The translations under genes were made by a program, and so were the position numbers. DNA of 64,000 nt from Symbiodinium natans (Eukaryota > Sar > Dinophyceae > Suessiales > Symbiodiniaceae), in contig CAJNDS010002688.1 in the NCBI GenBank assembly GCA_905221605.1, positions 1-64,000 of the forward strand, given 5' to 3'. The number at the start of each line of letters is the position of its first letter. Positions within the stretch are counted from its first letter, which is position 1. A model generated the notes under the pieces. The model was not told where the DNA came from, made no database searches, and saw only the letters and a list, made by a program, of their open reading frames with translations. Of this stretch, positions 53,301 to 62,243 are shown one piece after another.

Positions 53301-54702
53301 ATCCCAAAGCAAGTCGCCAAAAATTTTCGAACAAGAGCCCATAAAAGGGCGACGGGCGGGGGGGGGGGGGGGGGGGGGGGGGGATGGGGGGGGGGGGATT
53401 GGGGGGGGGGGTGGGGGGGGGGGGGTTGGGGGGTGGGGTCGCAGTCTTGGGGAATGAGTGTTGAAGGAAAGGCTATACCCCTTCTCCTTTTGGATAAATC
53501 AGATAGCAAAAAGCACAAGTCAATTCTGGTTTGGTGCCTCCTGGGCTTCAGATCCCCAAATCCAACTTTCCCGGAAGAAGCTGCGGGAAGTGCGGCTTGC
53601 AGGGTTCTGTTGATTTTCTAAGTTGTCTATTGGGATGCTCGCCCTTATACCAACCGTCTCTAATAGAGATTCTAAGACGGGGGCACTATAATCCCTATTC
53701 AGGAGGACTGTTAGGGGGAACATCCCAGGTTTTCTAGATTTTTTATAGCATTCCAGGCTGGTCCAAGGGGGGGGAGCTTCCATAGATATGCGTATTTCAA
53801 AGCCCTAAACCCTGAACCCTAGGCCGTTCCACTATGCAACTGGGGAAGTTCCCCCTTTTACTAACAGTCCTTAAGCGGGATTGTAATCGGGGACACGGTA
53901 ATCCCTATTAAGGACTGTATAAGGGGGAACATCCCACGATAAAGCTGATAGCCCTAAACCCTAAACCCTAAACCCTAAACCCTAAACCCCAAGCCCCTAA
54001 GCCCTAAGCCGTTTTACTATATCAAGCTGATGGTCTCTTGGGCTGTGCTGACAGGTACACCTGGCAGAAGGTAAACCTAAACCCTAAACCCTAAACCCTA
54101 AACCCTAAACCCTAAACCCTAAACCCTAAAACCCCAAACCTTAAACCCGAAACCCTTAACCCTGAAACCCTAAACCCTGACAGGTACATCTGGCAGAAGG
54201 TGGCGAAGTGATCGGTGCAACTCTTCAGCCCTACATGCTCGAGGCGGTCGTGCGGACGTCCTCTCCAAGAGTCTTTCTCCCACGTGCATGGGTTTAGGGT
54301 TTAGGGTTTAGGGTTTAGGGTTTAGGGTTTAGGGTTTAGGGTTTAGGGTTTAGGGTTTAGGGTTTAGGGTTTAGGGTTTAGGGTTTAGGGTTTAGGGTTT
54401 AGGGTTTAGGGTTTAGGGTTTAGGGTTTAGGGTTTAGGGTTTAGGGTTTAGGGTTTAGGGTTTAGGGTTTAGGGTTTAGGGTTTAGGGTTTAGGGTTTAG
54501 GGTTTAGGGTTTAGGGTTTGAGGGTTGAGGATTTAGGGGTTTAGTCTCGCACGTACATGAGATTGAAGTTTGTGGCAGCACTGGCAGGCGTCGCGGGTAG
54601 TTGGCGAGCGACCTCAGGGAGAGAGAACGCTCCACTCTCAGCCTTCCGAAGTGCAGAAGTACCTACTTTTGAATCCCTATATCGCCCTTATAAGGAAGAA
54701 CA

Positions 54703-54733
<31 letters not shown>

Positions 54734-57700
54734 ATATATAAGTCTATATGTACATATATGTATTTATATATGTAGATACATATATGTATATGTGTATATG
54801 TAAACATATATATATATATTATGTGTATATATAATGTTTCTTTTTTTGGGAGGGGGGGTTCTTAGGCAATAGATGAGAAGCACAGAATTACTTACTGTGG
54901 CCATGAAGTCGAGGACCGGCTGCGAGAGTCCATATGGAGAGTCCTAGGTCGTAGGTCCAAGGTATCACATCTACAAGACATGGGAGGACGACTAGATTGC
55001 CCCATATTTAGTAGGATGCGTCCAGTAGGCAAACCCTAAACCCTAAACCCTAAACCCTAAACCCTAAACCCTAAACCCTAAACCCTAAACCCTAAACCCG
55101 AAACCCTAAACCCTAAACCCTAAACCCTAAACCCTAAACCCCATACCCTAAACCCTAAAACCGGAACCCCTAAACTAGGATGCATCCTGTAGGTATCACA
55201 TCTTCTACCTCCTCCGAGCCGCATTGCAAGTGCTGGCACCCGGGGCGCCCGGCGCCGCCAAGGTGGCCCAAGTCTGCGGTTGAAGCAGACTCAGAGGGTT
55301 TAGGGTTTAGGGTTTAGGGTTTAGGGTTTAGGGTTTAGGGTTTAGGGTTTAGGGATGCTTGTATCCTTTGTATTCCCCCCTAGGGGGCCTCCATTACGCC
55401 TTTCAAGCTCTCGGTTTTTGGCCAGGTCACTGGGTGGGATGCTCAGCTCGGACTGAACAGATGGGCAAGAAGAGCCAGCCGGTGTTTGGGGTTGAGTGTT
55501 TGGGGTTGAGTGTTTGTGGCTGAGTTTAAGCCGAAGCTACCATCCTGTATAGCCCATGTACATGTATATGTATACATATACACACAGAACCTACACATGT
55601 GATAGGCCCAAATAGCTCCGAGAAGAAGAACAACACCTCTGGGGCCACTTGGAAGCTCCTCCGTTCGTCCCTCTGTTCAACCTTCGACCCTGCAAACCCT
55701 ACCGGCTGTTCTTATCGCGCAGAAGGCCAAACGTTTACTCATGGTACTTAAAGTAGGTTTTTCGGTAGGGTAAATATGGTTCGAACCCTATTTGGGGTAT
55801 GTATAACCCTGCTTCTAAGAAAGGCTTACGGCCCTCAGCGGGCAACCGGAAAACCCGGAAGATCTTCATGGGGGATTGTACTGAAGCTTCAGAATCCTTC
55901 TTTTGTTTGGTGGCCATTCGTAGCGTTTAGGGTTTAGGGCTGAGGGTTTAGGGTTTAGGGTCCTAAACCCTAAACCACGAAGATGAGGCCCCTGTGGGAT
56001 CGGCTCTCCCTGGACAAGGCATGGAAAGACCTGGTGCCAGTCTGAGATACTGAGCCAGTCCAAGCTGATGTGCCAACCCTCAGCCCTAAACCTTTAACCC
56101 TAGATCCTAAACCCTAGAACCTAAACTTTAAACCCCAAACTCTAAGCCCTAAACCCTAAACATCATGTTGCATGCTCTCGGTCAAGGCAAGTGCAGCCGG
56201 CAGTCTTATGGAGACATCTGCGAGGCCTGCCGCCACCCCTTTTGCAGAGATTTCCCCGTGCCGTTGGGGTTTAGGGTTTGGGGTTTAGGGTTTGGGGTTT
56301 AGGCTTTGGGGTTCCGGTCCGAGGTTGCAGGATGGGCCCGCGAACGATGTCTGCCTGGAATGGTTCGAGGCTCGCCGCGATATGGGGAGGCTTTCCCGAA
56401 ATTGGGGGTGCCCTTCTTGGGGGTGCCCCTTAATGAGGATGATAGTATTTGGGGGTATGTTAGGAGTACCCCCTATTTTGGGGAAATGCCCGAACAGCAT
56501 CGTTCTGAGCGAAGGCGCTGCTGCAAGGACTGCTCGCCACAGGGATGAAGCTTCCCGAGGCGGGCGGTCGAGGATGCTACCATGACAGTGTGTTCTGAAA
56601 GCCAAGACAGAGGTGAGAGGAGGGAGAAGAAAGGTAGACAACCTTAAATCCTAGAGCCTAACCCCGAAACCCTAATTCCTAAGCCCTAAACTCTAAATCC
56701 TAAGAAACAGGGGGGAGCGCTCGGCATACAGATGATGCAGCGTTCGACCATTTGGCGCATTAGCTCTTTCCGTGCAGCTCGTTTTCATCCCTGCCGTCGT
56801 ACCACAAGCTTGGAGGTTCAGGGTACTTAATAGCCCAAGTCTAGGTGCAGTCATATCCCGCTTATAAGCCTCTTAAGTAGCCCAATGGGGTTATGATTGG
56901 GACATCGAGCACTCTGCACGTGCGCAATGGCAACTACAGGTATGCGGCGCGCATGTCACCGAGGGGTCCTTGTGTATGTCGTGGAACCCTAAACCCTAAA
57001 CCCTAAACCCTAAACCCTAAACCCTAAACCCTAAACCCTAAACCCTAAACCCTAAACCCTAAACCCTAAACCCTAAACCCTAAACCCTAAACCCTAAACC
57101 CTAAACCCTAAACCTTTTCTTCGGAAGAGGTGGCAGAGTGCTGCCGCGTGGTTGCAGCAGTTGCTGTGCTGTCGGACGTCGAGTTAGGCGTCTTGGCTTG
57201 CAAAAAGCGTTTTAGGGCTTAGGGTTTAGGGTTTAGGGTGCCGACGGGCTGTTGCGCGGTGTAGGGTTTAGGGTTTCGGGTATAGGGGCTGAGAGCATAG
57301 GGGTTTAGGGTTTAAGGTTTAGGGTTTAGGGTTCAGGGTTTAGGGCTTAGGGCTTTAGGGGGGGGTTTTTGGGGTTTAGGTCTGAGGGCTGATAACAGCT
57401 TTAGGACCCAGGAATACACCGACGCCGTTACACCCGACCCAATTTCATACTTCTTTGGGTTTAGGGTTTGAGGTTAGGGTTTAGGGTTTAGGGTTTGGGG
57501 TTTAGGGTTTAGGGTAGTTACATGGTCCCTTAGCATGGGCCCTTAGTTGGGGAGCCCTTATATGCCCCTTCTCTAGCCTATAAAATCCAAGAGCCCACAC
57601 TTCAGAACCCTTTAAAGAAGGGGGGGGAAGGTGTCCTCAACAATCGGATGAGGTTTCAGCCATGTTTTTTTCAGGGGGTGGTGGGTGGTGGGGTTTAAAG

Positions 57701-60700
57701 GGTCACCCGCAAAACCTAAAACCCACAACCCAAAAACCCTAAGCCCCAAAACCCTAAACCCTAAACTCCCCTTTTTGACCAAACAGGTGAGGAATCCTTG
57801 ACCTCGGCCGCAACACTCCTGCGCGTGGAGGAGTCTTGGGTTCAGGGTTGAGGGCCCCTTTTGGGTCCAGGGTTCAGGTTTAGGGTTTAGGGTGTAGGGT
57901 TTAGGGTTTAGGGTCTAGGGTCTAGGACACGGTACTTCTGAGTAGGGTTATAAGTGTGGCAACTGTGGCTTTACAACATATATTTAAAATATACCAGCCC
58001 TAGACTGCAACTCAGAGCACGCGCGGAGAGATGAGGCCAGGAAGAGTCCGATAACGCAAGAAACTTCCGGGTTTCATCTTGGGGGGGGGGGGTAGGGGGT
58101 TTAGGGTTTAGGGCGGTTTAGGGTTTCGGGTTTAGGGTTTAGGGTTTAGGGGCCCAAGGGGTTCGAGAGATTTGCTTTGAGAGGAGTCAGCTCTTCGAAC
58201 TTTTCTCTGGCGCATTGAGATGCCGGTGGCCAAGCATCCTACGGGGCCCTCCGTGCCTGCAAGCCACCGATCCTTTCGGGTTTAGGGTTTAGGGTTTAGG
58301 TTTTAGGGTTTAGGGTTTAGGGTTTAGGGTTTAGGATCCCGAAAGTCCTCAATACCCCAAACCTTGGGGGATGCTCCCCCTTGTACTAAAATTAACCGTC
58401 CTTAACAGGGATTCTGGAACCACACCACCCCCCCAGTAGAATCTCTCTTAAGGACTGTGAGTACAAGGGGGAACATCCCAACCCAAACCTCTGAGGTCCC
58501 TCGGCGCGAAGGAGCGTGTCTTCCGCGAGAGAACCCGCAGTGAGGCGCCGGGGAGGAAGTCGGAGGGTTCAGGGTTTAGGGTTTAGGGTTTAGGGTTTAT
58601 AGGGTTTAGGTTTAGGGTTTAGGGTTTAGGGGAGGGTTCAGGCTTCAGGCTGTCTGTTGTTGTGATTGCTATGTGTCTTCTGTTTTGTCCTGCTGTTTTT
58701 CGTTTGTTGAGTTTTTTTGCTATTAATAATCACGATAAACCATTAGAAGTACTACTACTAGCAGTTATTGTTCGCTGCTCATAGCAATATCTTGTTGATT
58801 ATTAGCTGTTGCAGTTGTTTGCTATTACGATTATTAGCACTTGTTGTTATTGCCATTTGTGCTTGTTCTCGTTATTCCCCGAACAGTGTGATCACTAAGC
58901 GGTTCCAACGTCAGGAGTACTTGGAGGTTCATGGTACTTCATAACCCAATTATAACTGTACTTATAACCCAAATAGAACCCTGTCAGGGTACTTAAGGGT
59001 CTTATAAGTGGTGTATACCTACACTTAAAAATTGGGTGATAAGTAGCCTGAACCTCCAAGTAAGAGGGGCTGGGTCGATCTGGCCGCGTGGCGCACGCTT
59101 CCCAGCGTATAAGCTGATGGTTGGGCCCAATTGTAATTCTTATTATCGAGTTCGAGGCTACTCCCGGGCTGGTGCCGGGTTTTGGGGCACTGCCCGCTCG
59201 TCGCGTTTGGAGGTCTGGGCCAGGGGCGGCATCATTGTTATGGGCATTGGCATTGCTATGGTTACGGTTCTTGTCATCTTTCTGCGATCACTGGCTTTGA
59301 AGTCTGATTGCTTTTTCTTCACCATGATTCCTGTCATAGCTTCTTGTTGCCCCGTCGGCCAGGCCTCGACCCTGCGGGCCTCGTTGGCGCAAGAGCTCTA
59401 CGCCACCCTCTTCTTGTCCTTGCCCCGAGGGAGCGGACAGGCTTAGGGGCATGACTCGCGCAAAGGGGGGCTTCGTGACTTTTGGGAGGTTCATGGGTGC
59501 ACAAAAAACAGGGTGATGTATAATTCTGCTGAGAACCTTATTCAGGCTACTTCTAGCCCTTCGTCTAAGTCCCCATGACCCTTCAAGCAGAGAGACTTGC
59601 CCAGGTGGCTCACACGTTTCGTGGCTCAAGGCATCGCCCCGCCGCAGGCCAGATGTGACATGTGACGTGCTATGTCCTCCAGCAAGAAAGTGTCTCCCAC
59701 ACCGTTGCGCTCAGATGTTCACTGGACCGTACGTGAATTGAAGGTTCATGGCTACTGAGAAGTTCGGGGGAGACGTACCCCTAAATAAGGCTGTCAGCAA
59801 AAAGCTGCCCCACTTGCAACCTGCTGACAAGTGCCCGTGAGCCTCCAAGTAGCTTTTGCATCTGCCCCTTCGCCTTGTGAACCTCATCACGGCCTACTTT
59901 CAGGTTCATGGCGCTTCGTAACCCAGTTATAACTGTACTTGTAACCCAGCCATAACACTCTCAGGGCATTTAAGGGGCTCATAAGTGGGTTCTCACTACA
60001 CTTATAATTGGGTTAGAAGTACCCTGAACCTCCAAAGTAGGAGCTGAGCCTCCCAAACAACAGAATCCCAAAGAACACCCATGCAGCGAACCCTGAAGAA
60101 AAACAATCTGGGAATTTGTGCAGGCCGAGTCGGGCCGACTGCTCGGACTGCTGGACCTGTACGGTTTTGAGGCTGGTTAGGAAACCTTCGCTCATGGGCT
60201 ACCCCCTTCTATACTACACCCCCCGGGTTTCCACCTTAAAGAACCTTAATTAGGCGCAAATAGCCTTAACTATGGGTAGGGCCCCTAGGGGGGGGTAATA
60301 CAGAGGGGGGTAGTAGGGGAACCCATTATGCGCTCGGCTTCTAGTGTTTGTGGGTCGATTGGACAGGTGTAGGGCTTTCTTGCATACCCAAGACTCCAAT
60401 ACCATATTCCTTAAAGTATAGAGGGTTCCTTATATGGTTTTAAGGAATATTCCTTAACTAAGGGGTATTGGAGCCTCTGGGTAGAGGGTGTGGAGCCTAG
60501 GATGGGCGCAGTGTTGCTGAGACGGCTTCGGAGGTGTTTCCCTCCAATGGCTTCGAGCAGTTTCTCATCAACTACTGCGGAACCCTCAGAGCGAACTGGT
60601 CATAAATCCTGAACCCTAAACCCTAAACCCTGAACCCTGAACCCTGAACCCTGAACCCTAAACCCGCCGACCGAGCCGAGTGAATTGACCCGCATGCGTG

Positions 60701-62012
60701 CGCCTTACTCAATCTTGCTGAAGCCAGGGATCTTGACTTAGTTTAGGGTTTTGGGTTCAGGGTTCAGGGTTTAGGGTTCAGGGTTTAGTGTTCAGGTTTT
60801 AGGGCCTAGGGTTCTAGGGCTTAGGGTTTAGGGGGTCTCTTCAGTGCAGCCGGGAGAGTATAGATCCGCCTACCAAGGCAACGAGCGGTTGCAGCAATTT
60901 TTCAACCGTCAGGCTCGCCTGCAATCGGGTCTTACGGGGATTTTGGAGTTTAGGGCTCGGGATGTTAGGAGTTTAGGGTTTAAGGTCTAGGGGTTTCCGG
61001 GTTTGGGGTGAGAGTCTATGAGGTTTAGGGCAGTTGCCCTGCTTGCGCATGCCATGTATGCCATCACGAGCCCAGCAGGTCTTCACTCGCGAGGCGGAGG
61101 AGTATGCCGCTGAAGGCTAGCGTGTTGGGTTTAGGGTTTAGGGTTTAGGGTTTAGGGTTTAGGGTTTGGGGTTTGGGGTTTGGGGTTTAGGGTTTAGGGT
61201 TCCGGGTTCCGGGTTTCAGGTTCAGGGTTCTCTCAAGACCCACGGCCCCCAATTTCGGCGTTGTTCTGCATTGGCTCCTCTACTTGGGAAACCCTGCCCT
61301 AAACCCTCCATCCAGGCTTGGACTGCGATGGCCAGTGGACGCAACTGACCTCTGCATGCCAACTGCCAGCACTGGCACTCTTGGAGGCACCCCTCACCGA
61401 TCAAGGAATGGGATGGACCGGCCAAAGCCCCAAGTCCTAAAGCGTTTGCCGTAGGTTTGACAGAGGAACCAGGCTTTTCTGTTTAGGAGGAGGCTCTTCA
61501 TCCCTGCTGTAGATTCTACGTTGATCTGGTGCGTGCCCATGGGGTCTTTGGGAGGTCTGAGCATCGGAGTTGCTTGATGTCTGTCATCTGCCAGTGAACC
61601 AATGTCGAAGCTGTCACTTTGAAGTTGTCTCCCTACACCCTAAACACTAAAGCCTAAACCCTAAACCCTAAACCCGAAACCCAAAACTCTCCCGAAAGGG
61701 AGTCCTGACAATCAGCTTGCAAAGAGCCCCAAAGTGGTTGCTGTTCGTAAGCCCTTAGCTTTGTGGTCATAAGCAGTGTGAGGAAGCGCCTCAAACCCCA
61801 AACCCTAAACCCTAAACCCTAAACCCTAAACCCCAAACCCCAAACCCCAAACCCCAAACCCCAAACCCTAAACCCTAAACCCTAAACCCGTAAACCCTAA
61901 ACCCTAAACCCCCCGCCTCAACTCCCCCAACTCCGAGCCAGGGCCCCGGTTCTGTGGGCATTTTCGGCGTGGTCAACGACCGGTCGAAGTGCAACTTTGA
62001 GGAGCTCTGGGG
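30460..62012 (+). CDS. Myosin heavy chain gene, motor domain (fragmented into small exons; continues past 62 kb)
   Basis: Exons that can be placed: 30460-30500 ([13 protein letters not shown]), 30959-31043 ([18 protein letters not shown]), 32303-32355 ([12 protein letters not shown]), 32543-32588 ([14 protein letters not shown], the ATP-binding P-loop), 33290-33322 ([11 protein letters not shown]), 60124-60171 ([11 protein letters not shown], switch II), 60534-60579 ([15 protein letters not shown]), 60878-60912 ([11 protein letters not shown]), 61079-61115 ([13 protein letters not shown]), 61942-62012 ([13 protein letters not shown]). Several joins are in phase: 30500/30959 (A-R-Y), 32355/32543 (R-R-Q), 60171/60534, 60579/60878 and 60912/61079. 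Donors are GT, GC (after 30500, 31043, 32588, 60171, 60912, 61115) and GA (after 60579). Roughly 250 residues between 33.3 and 60.1 kb, and the stretch after 31043, are not securely assigned. Class is not determined; tail and IQ motifs lie outside. Confidence 0.8.
30959..31043 (+). CDS. Myosin exon: [16 protein letters not shown]
   Basis: Acceptor cgcgcag, donor GCAAGC. The signature I-Y-T-x-x-G-x-x-L-V-S-V-N-P-Y is diagnostic for the N-terminal part of the myosin motor. Confidence 0.9.
31062..31285. repeat. Variant array (CCCTAAG)n
   Basis: Nearly pure CCCTAAG units with CCCGAAG and CCCTGAG variants, set apart from the surrounding CCCTAAA arrays. A second such array lies at about 35985-36066. 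Confidence 0.85.
31385..31982 (+). other. Repeat family K copy 2, G-rich tract and a possible myosin exon
   Basis: 31385-31888 shares its ends with the copy at 28930-29180 and contains a very G-rich tract (31661-31825). Directly after its end, about 31889-31981, a segment reads [15 protein letters not shown], fitting the myosin region between VNPY and PHLYAV. The splice phase with the neighbouring exons did not resolve. Confidence 0.45.
32303..32355 (+). CDS. Myosin exon: [16 protein letters not shown]
   Basis: Acceptor ggcacag, donor GTCGCA. It ends two bases into an Arg codon that the next exon completes, giving [11 protein letters not shown]. Confidence 0.85.
32543..32588 (+). CDS. Myosin exon: P-loop GESGAGKTE
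   Basis: Acceptor atggcag, GC donor after [16 protein letters not shown] is the canonical myosin nucleotide-binding loop. Confidence 0.93.
32885..32990. mobile_element. Foldback element family A, copy 1
   Basis: Ends GGGGGTTTCCGAAATTAGG and its imperfect complement. Interior block GGTACCTTCTATTGGGGTCC. It lies in a myosin intron. Confidence 0.6.
33290..33322 (+). CDS. Myosin exon: [11 protein letters not shown]
   Basis: 33 bases between ttgcttcag and GTGAGC. It corresponds to the LLQANPILEAFGNA region of myosin heads. A possible neighbour at about 33453-33484 (VYLEVQK) may be the SSRFGKxxE exon but is less certain. Confidence 0.65.
34734..34778 (+). CDS. Exon-like segment [15 protein letters not shown]
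   Basis: 45 bases between catctgcag and GTGTGG, phase 0 at both ends. It resembles the myosin segment before the LxxLGF motif (D-x-F-x-x-T-x-x-A-L), so it is possibly the same gene. Confidence 0.4.
35237..35335. mobile_element. Foldback element family C, copy in 35.2 kb region
   Basis: GTACTTGCAGGCTCATGGG pairs with CCCACGAGCCTGCAAGTAG. The interior has the family block TATGGCTATAACCCT. Confidence 0.6.
35847..35977 (+). CDS. Exon-like segment [18 protein letters not shown]
   Basis: 131 bases between ctcgcccgcag and GTAAGC, open throughout in one frame. Strong splice context. Product not recognised; it may belong to the myosin transcript. Confidence 0.45.
40111..40214. mobile_element. Foldback element family A, copy 2
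   Basis: TGGGTATTTCCCAAACTAGG pairs with CCTATTTTCGGAAGCCCCCC. Inverted repeats of about 35 bases around a short centre. Confidence 0.65.
40574..40707. mobile_element. Foldback element family D interrupted by a telomere-like array
   Basis: CCCCTTAAGTAAGGAATATT ... TTAAGGAATAT, then five CCCTAAA units, then TTATTAAGGGGTATTGG. Intact relatives at 60386-60483 and 63305-63419 lack the array. Confidence 0.7.
43870..44430. other. AT-rich unique stretch without supported gene
   Basis: Repeated GAATGAATGA-like words and partial inverted similarity between both ends (43890-44070 and 44300-44420) suggest an old transposon-like element. The open frames here are short and unsupported. Confidence 0.35.
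45616..45733. repeat. Variant array (CCCCAAA)n
   Basis: About 17 almost pure CCCCAAA units. The surrounding arrays are CCCTAAA, so this one expanded from a single variant unit. Confidence 0.9.
47107..47804 (+). CDS. Two exons joining in frame, unrecognised product
   Basis: Exon 47107-47230 (acceptor gagtgcag, donor GTACGT) and exon 47717-47804 (acceptor ttggtag) join exactly within an Arg codon. They read [18 protein letters not shown] ... [23 protein letters not shown] ... [10 protein letters not shown], then TGA at 47802. The 486-base GT-AG intron holds a TA microsatellite and, next to the acceptor, a family A foldback. It could be the 3' end of a gene, or internal exons if the donor GTTTTG before the stop is used. 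Confidence 0.6.
47596..47706. mobile_element. Foldback element family A, copy in 47.6 kb intron
   Basis: Contains the family interior CTTCTTGGGGTCCTTATAAG and ATTTGGGGATCTATAC, bounded by ATATGGGG...CCCCATAT. It ends about 10 bases before a verified splice acceptor. Confidence 0.65.
47817..47930. mobile_element. Foldback element family C, 47.8 kb
   Basis: GGTGGAGGTTCATGCAATAC pairs with GTATCCATGAACCTTCAAG, and TAAGTAGGGTTCT pairs with AGAACCCTACTTA. Confidence 0.65.
48180..48480. repeat. Long (CCCTAAA)n array
   Basis: About 43 units with one irregular unit near 48315. Longest array in the window together with that at 27.1 kb. Confidence 0.95.
48695..49169 (+). CDS. Two exons joining in frame, unrecognised product
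   Basis: Exon about 48695-48769 (acceptor accag, donor GTAGGG) and exon 49087-49169 (acceptor cgtcgcag) join through a Gly codon and read [38 protein letters not shown], with TGA at 49167. The intron includes a telomere-like array and foldback B1. Confidence 0.5.
48887..48986. mobile_element. Foldback element family B, copy 1, with 10-bp target duplication
   Basis: 100 bases, TGGGATGTTCCCCC...GGGGGAACCTCCCA, with arms matching for about 45 bases. AGATGTGCTT stands on both sides (48877-48886 and 48987-48996). Confidence 0.8.
50262..50379. mobile_element. Foldback element family C, 50.3 kb
   Basis: GCTTGGAGGGTCATGGG against the complement of TCGTGAAACCTTCAAGTAG, and GTAGGGTTAGAAGT against GCCCTACTTCTAAGTACT. 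Confidence 0.6.
50545..51039 (+). pseudogene. LINE reverse transcriptase C-terminal remnant
   Basis: [13 protein letters not shown], then in another frame [16 protein letters not shown] and [12 protein letters not shown], then in a third PGFKDRVKF and a tail ending at a TAA near 51037. The L-Y-G-x-x-T/A-L and L-R-R-x-x-G-I-K words are typical of the end of non-LTR RT proteins. At least two frame changes mark it as a dead fragment. Confidence 0.6.
51204..51309. mobile_element. Foldback element family A, 51.2 kb
   Basis: CGGGGTTTACGAAAATAAGG pairs with the complement of CTAATTTCGGAAACCCCC. Confidence 0.65.
51590..52060. repeat. TA/CT microsatellites enclosing foldback E1
   Basis: Runs of TATATA and CTCTCT at 51590-51615, 51718-51745, 51815-51855, 51900-51925 and 52020-52055. 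The 51615-51717 interval is foldback E1. Confidence 0.85.
51615..51717. mobile_element. Foldback element family E, copy 1
   Basis: TGGGTGGCTGTCAAAAATAT pairs with ATAATTTTGACAACCACCCA. The interior AAATATTA-GTGCCGTATT is shared with copy 2. Confidence 0.75.
52155..52257. mobile_element. Foldback element family E, copy 2
   Basis: TGGGTGGTTATCAAAATTAT ... ATAATGTTGACAACCACTCA. It aligns with copy 1 over its whole length with roughly one difference in six. Confidence 0.75.
53358..53438. repeat. G-rich homopolymer tract
   Basis: Almost pure G with few T and A. Similar tracts: 31661-31825 (G), 26079-26170 and 35677-35700 (C), 38316-38350 (C then A). Confidence 0.9.
53631..53936. mobile_element. 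Two family B foldbacks in close succession
   Basis: 53631-53727 and 53841-53936, both TGGG...CCCA with GGGGGAACATCCCA at the right end and AATCCCTATT in the middle. No exact target duplications. Confidence 0.7.
54047..54201. repeat. Telomere-like array flanked by 24-base direct duplications
   Basis: TGACAGGTACACCTGGCAGA (from 54047) and TGACAGGTACATCTGGCAGA (from about 54177) plus AGGT flank an array of CCCTAAA and variant units. One mismatch. Confidence 0.75.
54292..54525. repeat. Long (TTTAGGG)n array
   Basis: About 33 nearly perfect units. Confidence 0.95.
54700..54835. repeat. TA-rich microsatellite
   Basis: (TA)n with TG and AC interruptions. It makes spurious Tyr/Ile-rich frames. Shorter TA runs lie at 19845-19870 and 47335-47375. 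Confidence 0.85.
56385..56491. mobile_element. Foldback element family A, 56.4 kb
   Basis: GGGAGGCTTTCCCGAAATTG pairs with the complement of TATTTTGGGGAAATGCCCG. GTGCCC/GTACCC blocks follow. Confidence 0.6.
58365..58480. mobile_element. Foldback element family B, copy 4, with target duplication
   Basis: TGGGGGATGCTCCCCC...GGGGGAACATCCCA. Flanks CCCCAAACCT (58355-58364) and ACCCAAACCT (58481-58490) match at 9 of 10 bases. Confidence 0.75.
58918..59062. mobile_element. Foldback element family C, 58.9 kb
   Basis: TACTTGGAGGTTCATGG pairs with CCTGAACCTCCAAGTA. Arms of about 55 bases. Confidence 0.7.
59482..59852. mobile_element. Two further family C foldbacks
   Basis: 59482-59588 (GGGAGGTTCATGGG...CCCATGACCCTTCAAG) and 59738-59852 (TTGAAGGTTCATGG...CGTGAGCCTCCAAG), both with diverged centres. 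Confidence 0.55.
59894..60040. mobile_element. Foldback element family C, next to the switch II exon
   Basis: CTACTTTCAGGTTCATGG pairs with ACCCTGAACCTCCAAAGTAG. It lies in the myosin intron, 83 bases before the exon at 60124. Confidence 0.7.
60124..60171 (+). CDS. Myosin exon: switch II (LLDLYGFE)
   Basis: Acceptor tttgtgcag, GC donor. [11 protein letters not shown] matches the invariant I-G-V-L-D-I-Y/F-G-F-E strand and switch II of myosins. Confidence 0.92.
60386..60483. mobile_element. Foldback element family D, intact
   Basis: TACCCAAGACTCCAATACC pairs with GGTATTGGAGCCTCTGGGTA. AAGGAATATTCCTTAA lies inside. It sits in the myosin intron between 60171 and 60534. Confidence 0.7.
60534..60579 (+). 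CDS. Myosin exon: [17 protein letters not shown] donor
   Basis: It continues FE in phase from the switch II exon and matches I-F-x-x-N-S-F-E-Q-L-C-I-N-Y. The next exon requires the donor GAACCC, a GA-AG intron, which dinoflagellates are known to use. Confidence 0.9.
60878..60912 (+). CDS. Myosin exon: [11 protein letters not shown]
   Basis: 35 bases, acceptor taccaag, GC donor. The invariant N-E-K/R-L-Q-x-F-F/L motif directly follows INYC-G. Confidence 0.92.
61079..61115 (+). CDS. Myosin exon: [13 protein letters not shown]
   Basis: 37 bases, acceptor cccagcag, GC donor. Matches the F-K-x-E-Q-E-E-Y-x-x-E-G-I helix. In phase with the previous exon. Confidence 0.88.
61942..62012 (+). CDS. Myosin exon: [13 protein letters not shown]
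   Basis: Acceptor gagccag, GT donor. It corresponds to the K-P-x-G-I-L-x-L-L-D-E-E segment, with V-N-D-R-S in place of the usual acidic L-D-E-E. At least one exon between 61115 and 61942 is unassigned. Confidence 0.65.
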
Positions 62013-62136
62013 GTGTTCTTTAGGGTTTAGGGTTTAGGGTTTAGGGTTTAGGGTTTAGGGTTAGGGATTAGGGCTTCATGGCTTAGGGTTTTATAGGGCT
62101 TGGTAGGGTTCAGGGTCTTAGGGTCAAGGCCTTCAT

Positions 62137-62243
62137 CTTACTGTTGGTGAGCAGGGAATGAGGGAATTAGGGCCCTTCGTATACCCTGTAAGGGATTATA
62201 CAGGGTACCTCATTCCCCCATTCCCTACTAACCAACAGTAAGC
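62137..62243. mobile_element. Foldback element family G
   Basis: CTTACTGTTGGTGAGCAGGG pairs with TACTAACCAACAGTAAG. The centre is CCCTGTAAGGGATTATACAG. Confidence 0.65.

Larger units (their letters stand above)
33485..60123 (+). other. Array-rich stretch between placed myosin exons; several unassigned exon-like islands
   Basis: Islands with plausible splice borders include 34273-34405 ([18 protein letters not shown]), 34734-34778 ([15 protein letters not shown]), about 35101-35170 ([19 protein letters not shown]), 35847-35977 ([18 protein letters not shown] before GTAAGC), about 38652-38800 ([14 protein letters not shown]) and about 41850-41910 ([14 protein letters not shown]). Some may be missing myosin exons. 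The rest is arrays, foldbacks, microsatellites and unique sequence in which I see nothing supported. Confidence 0.4.
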
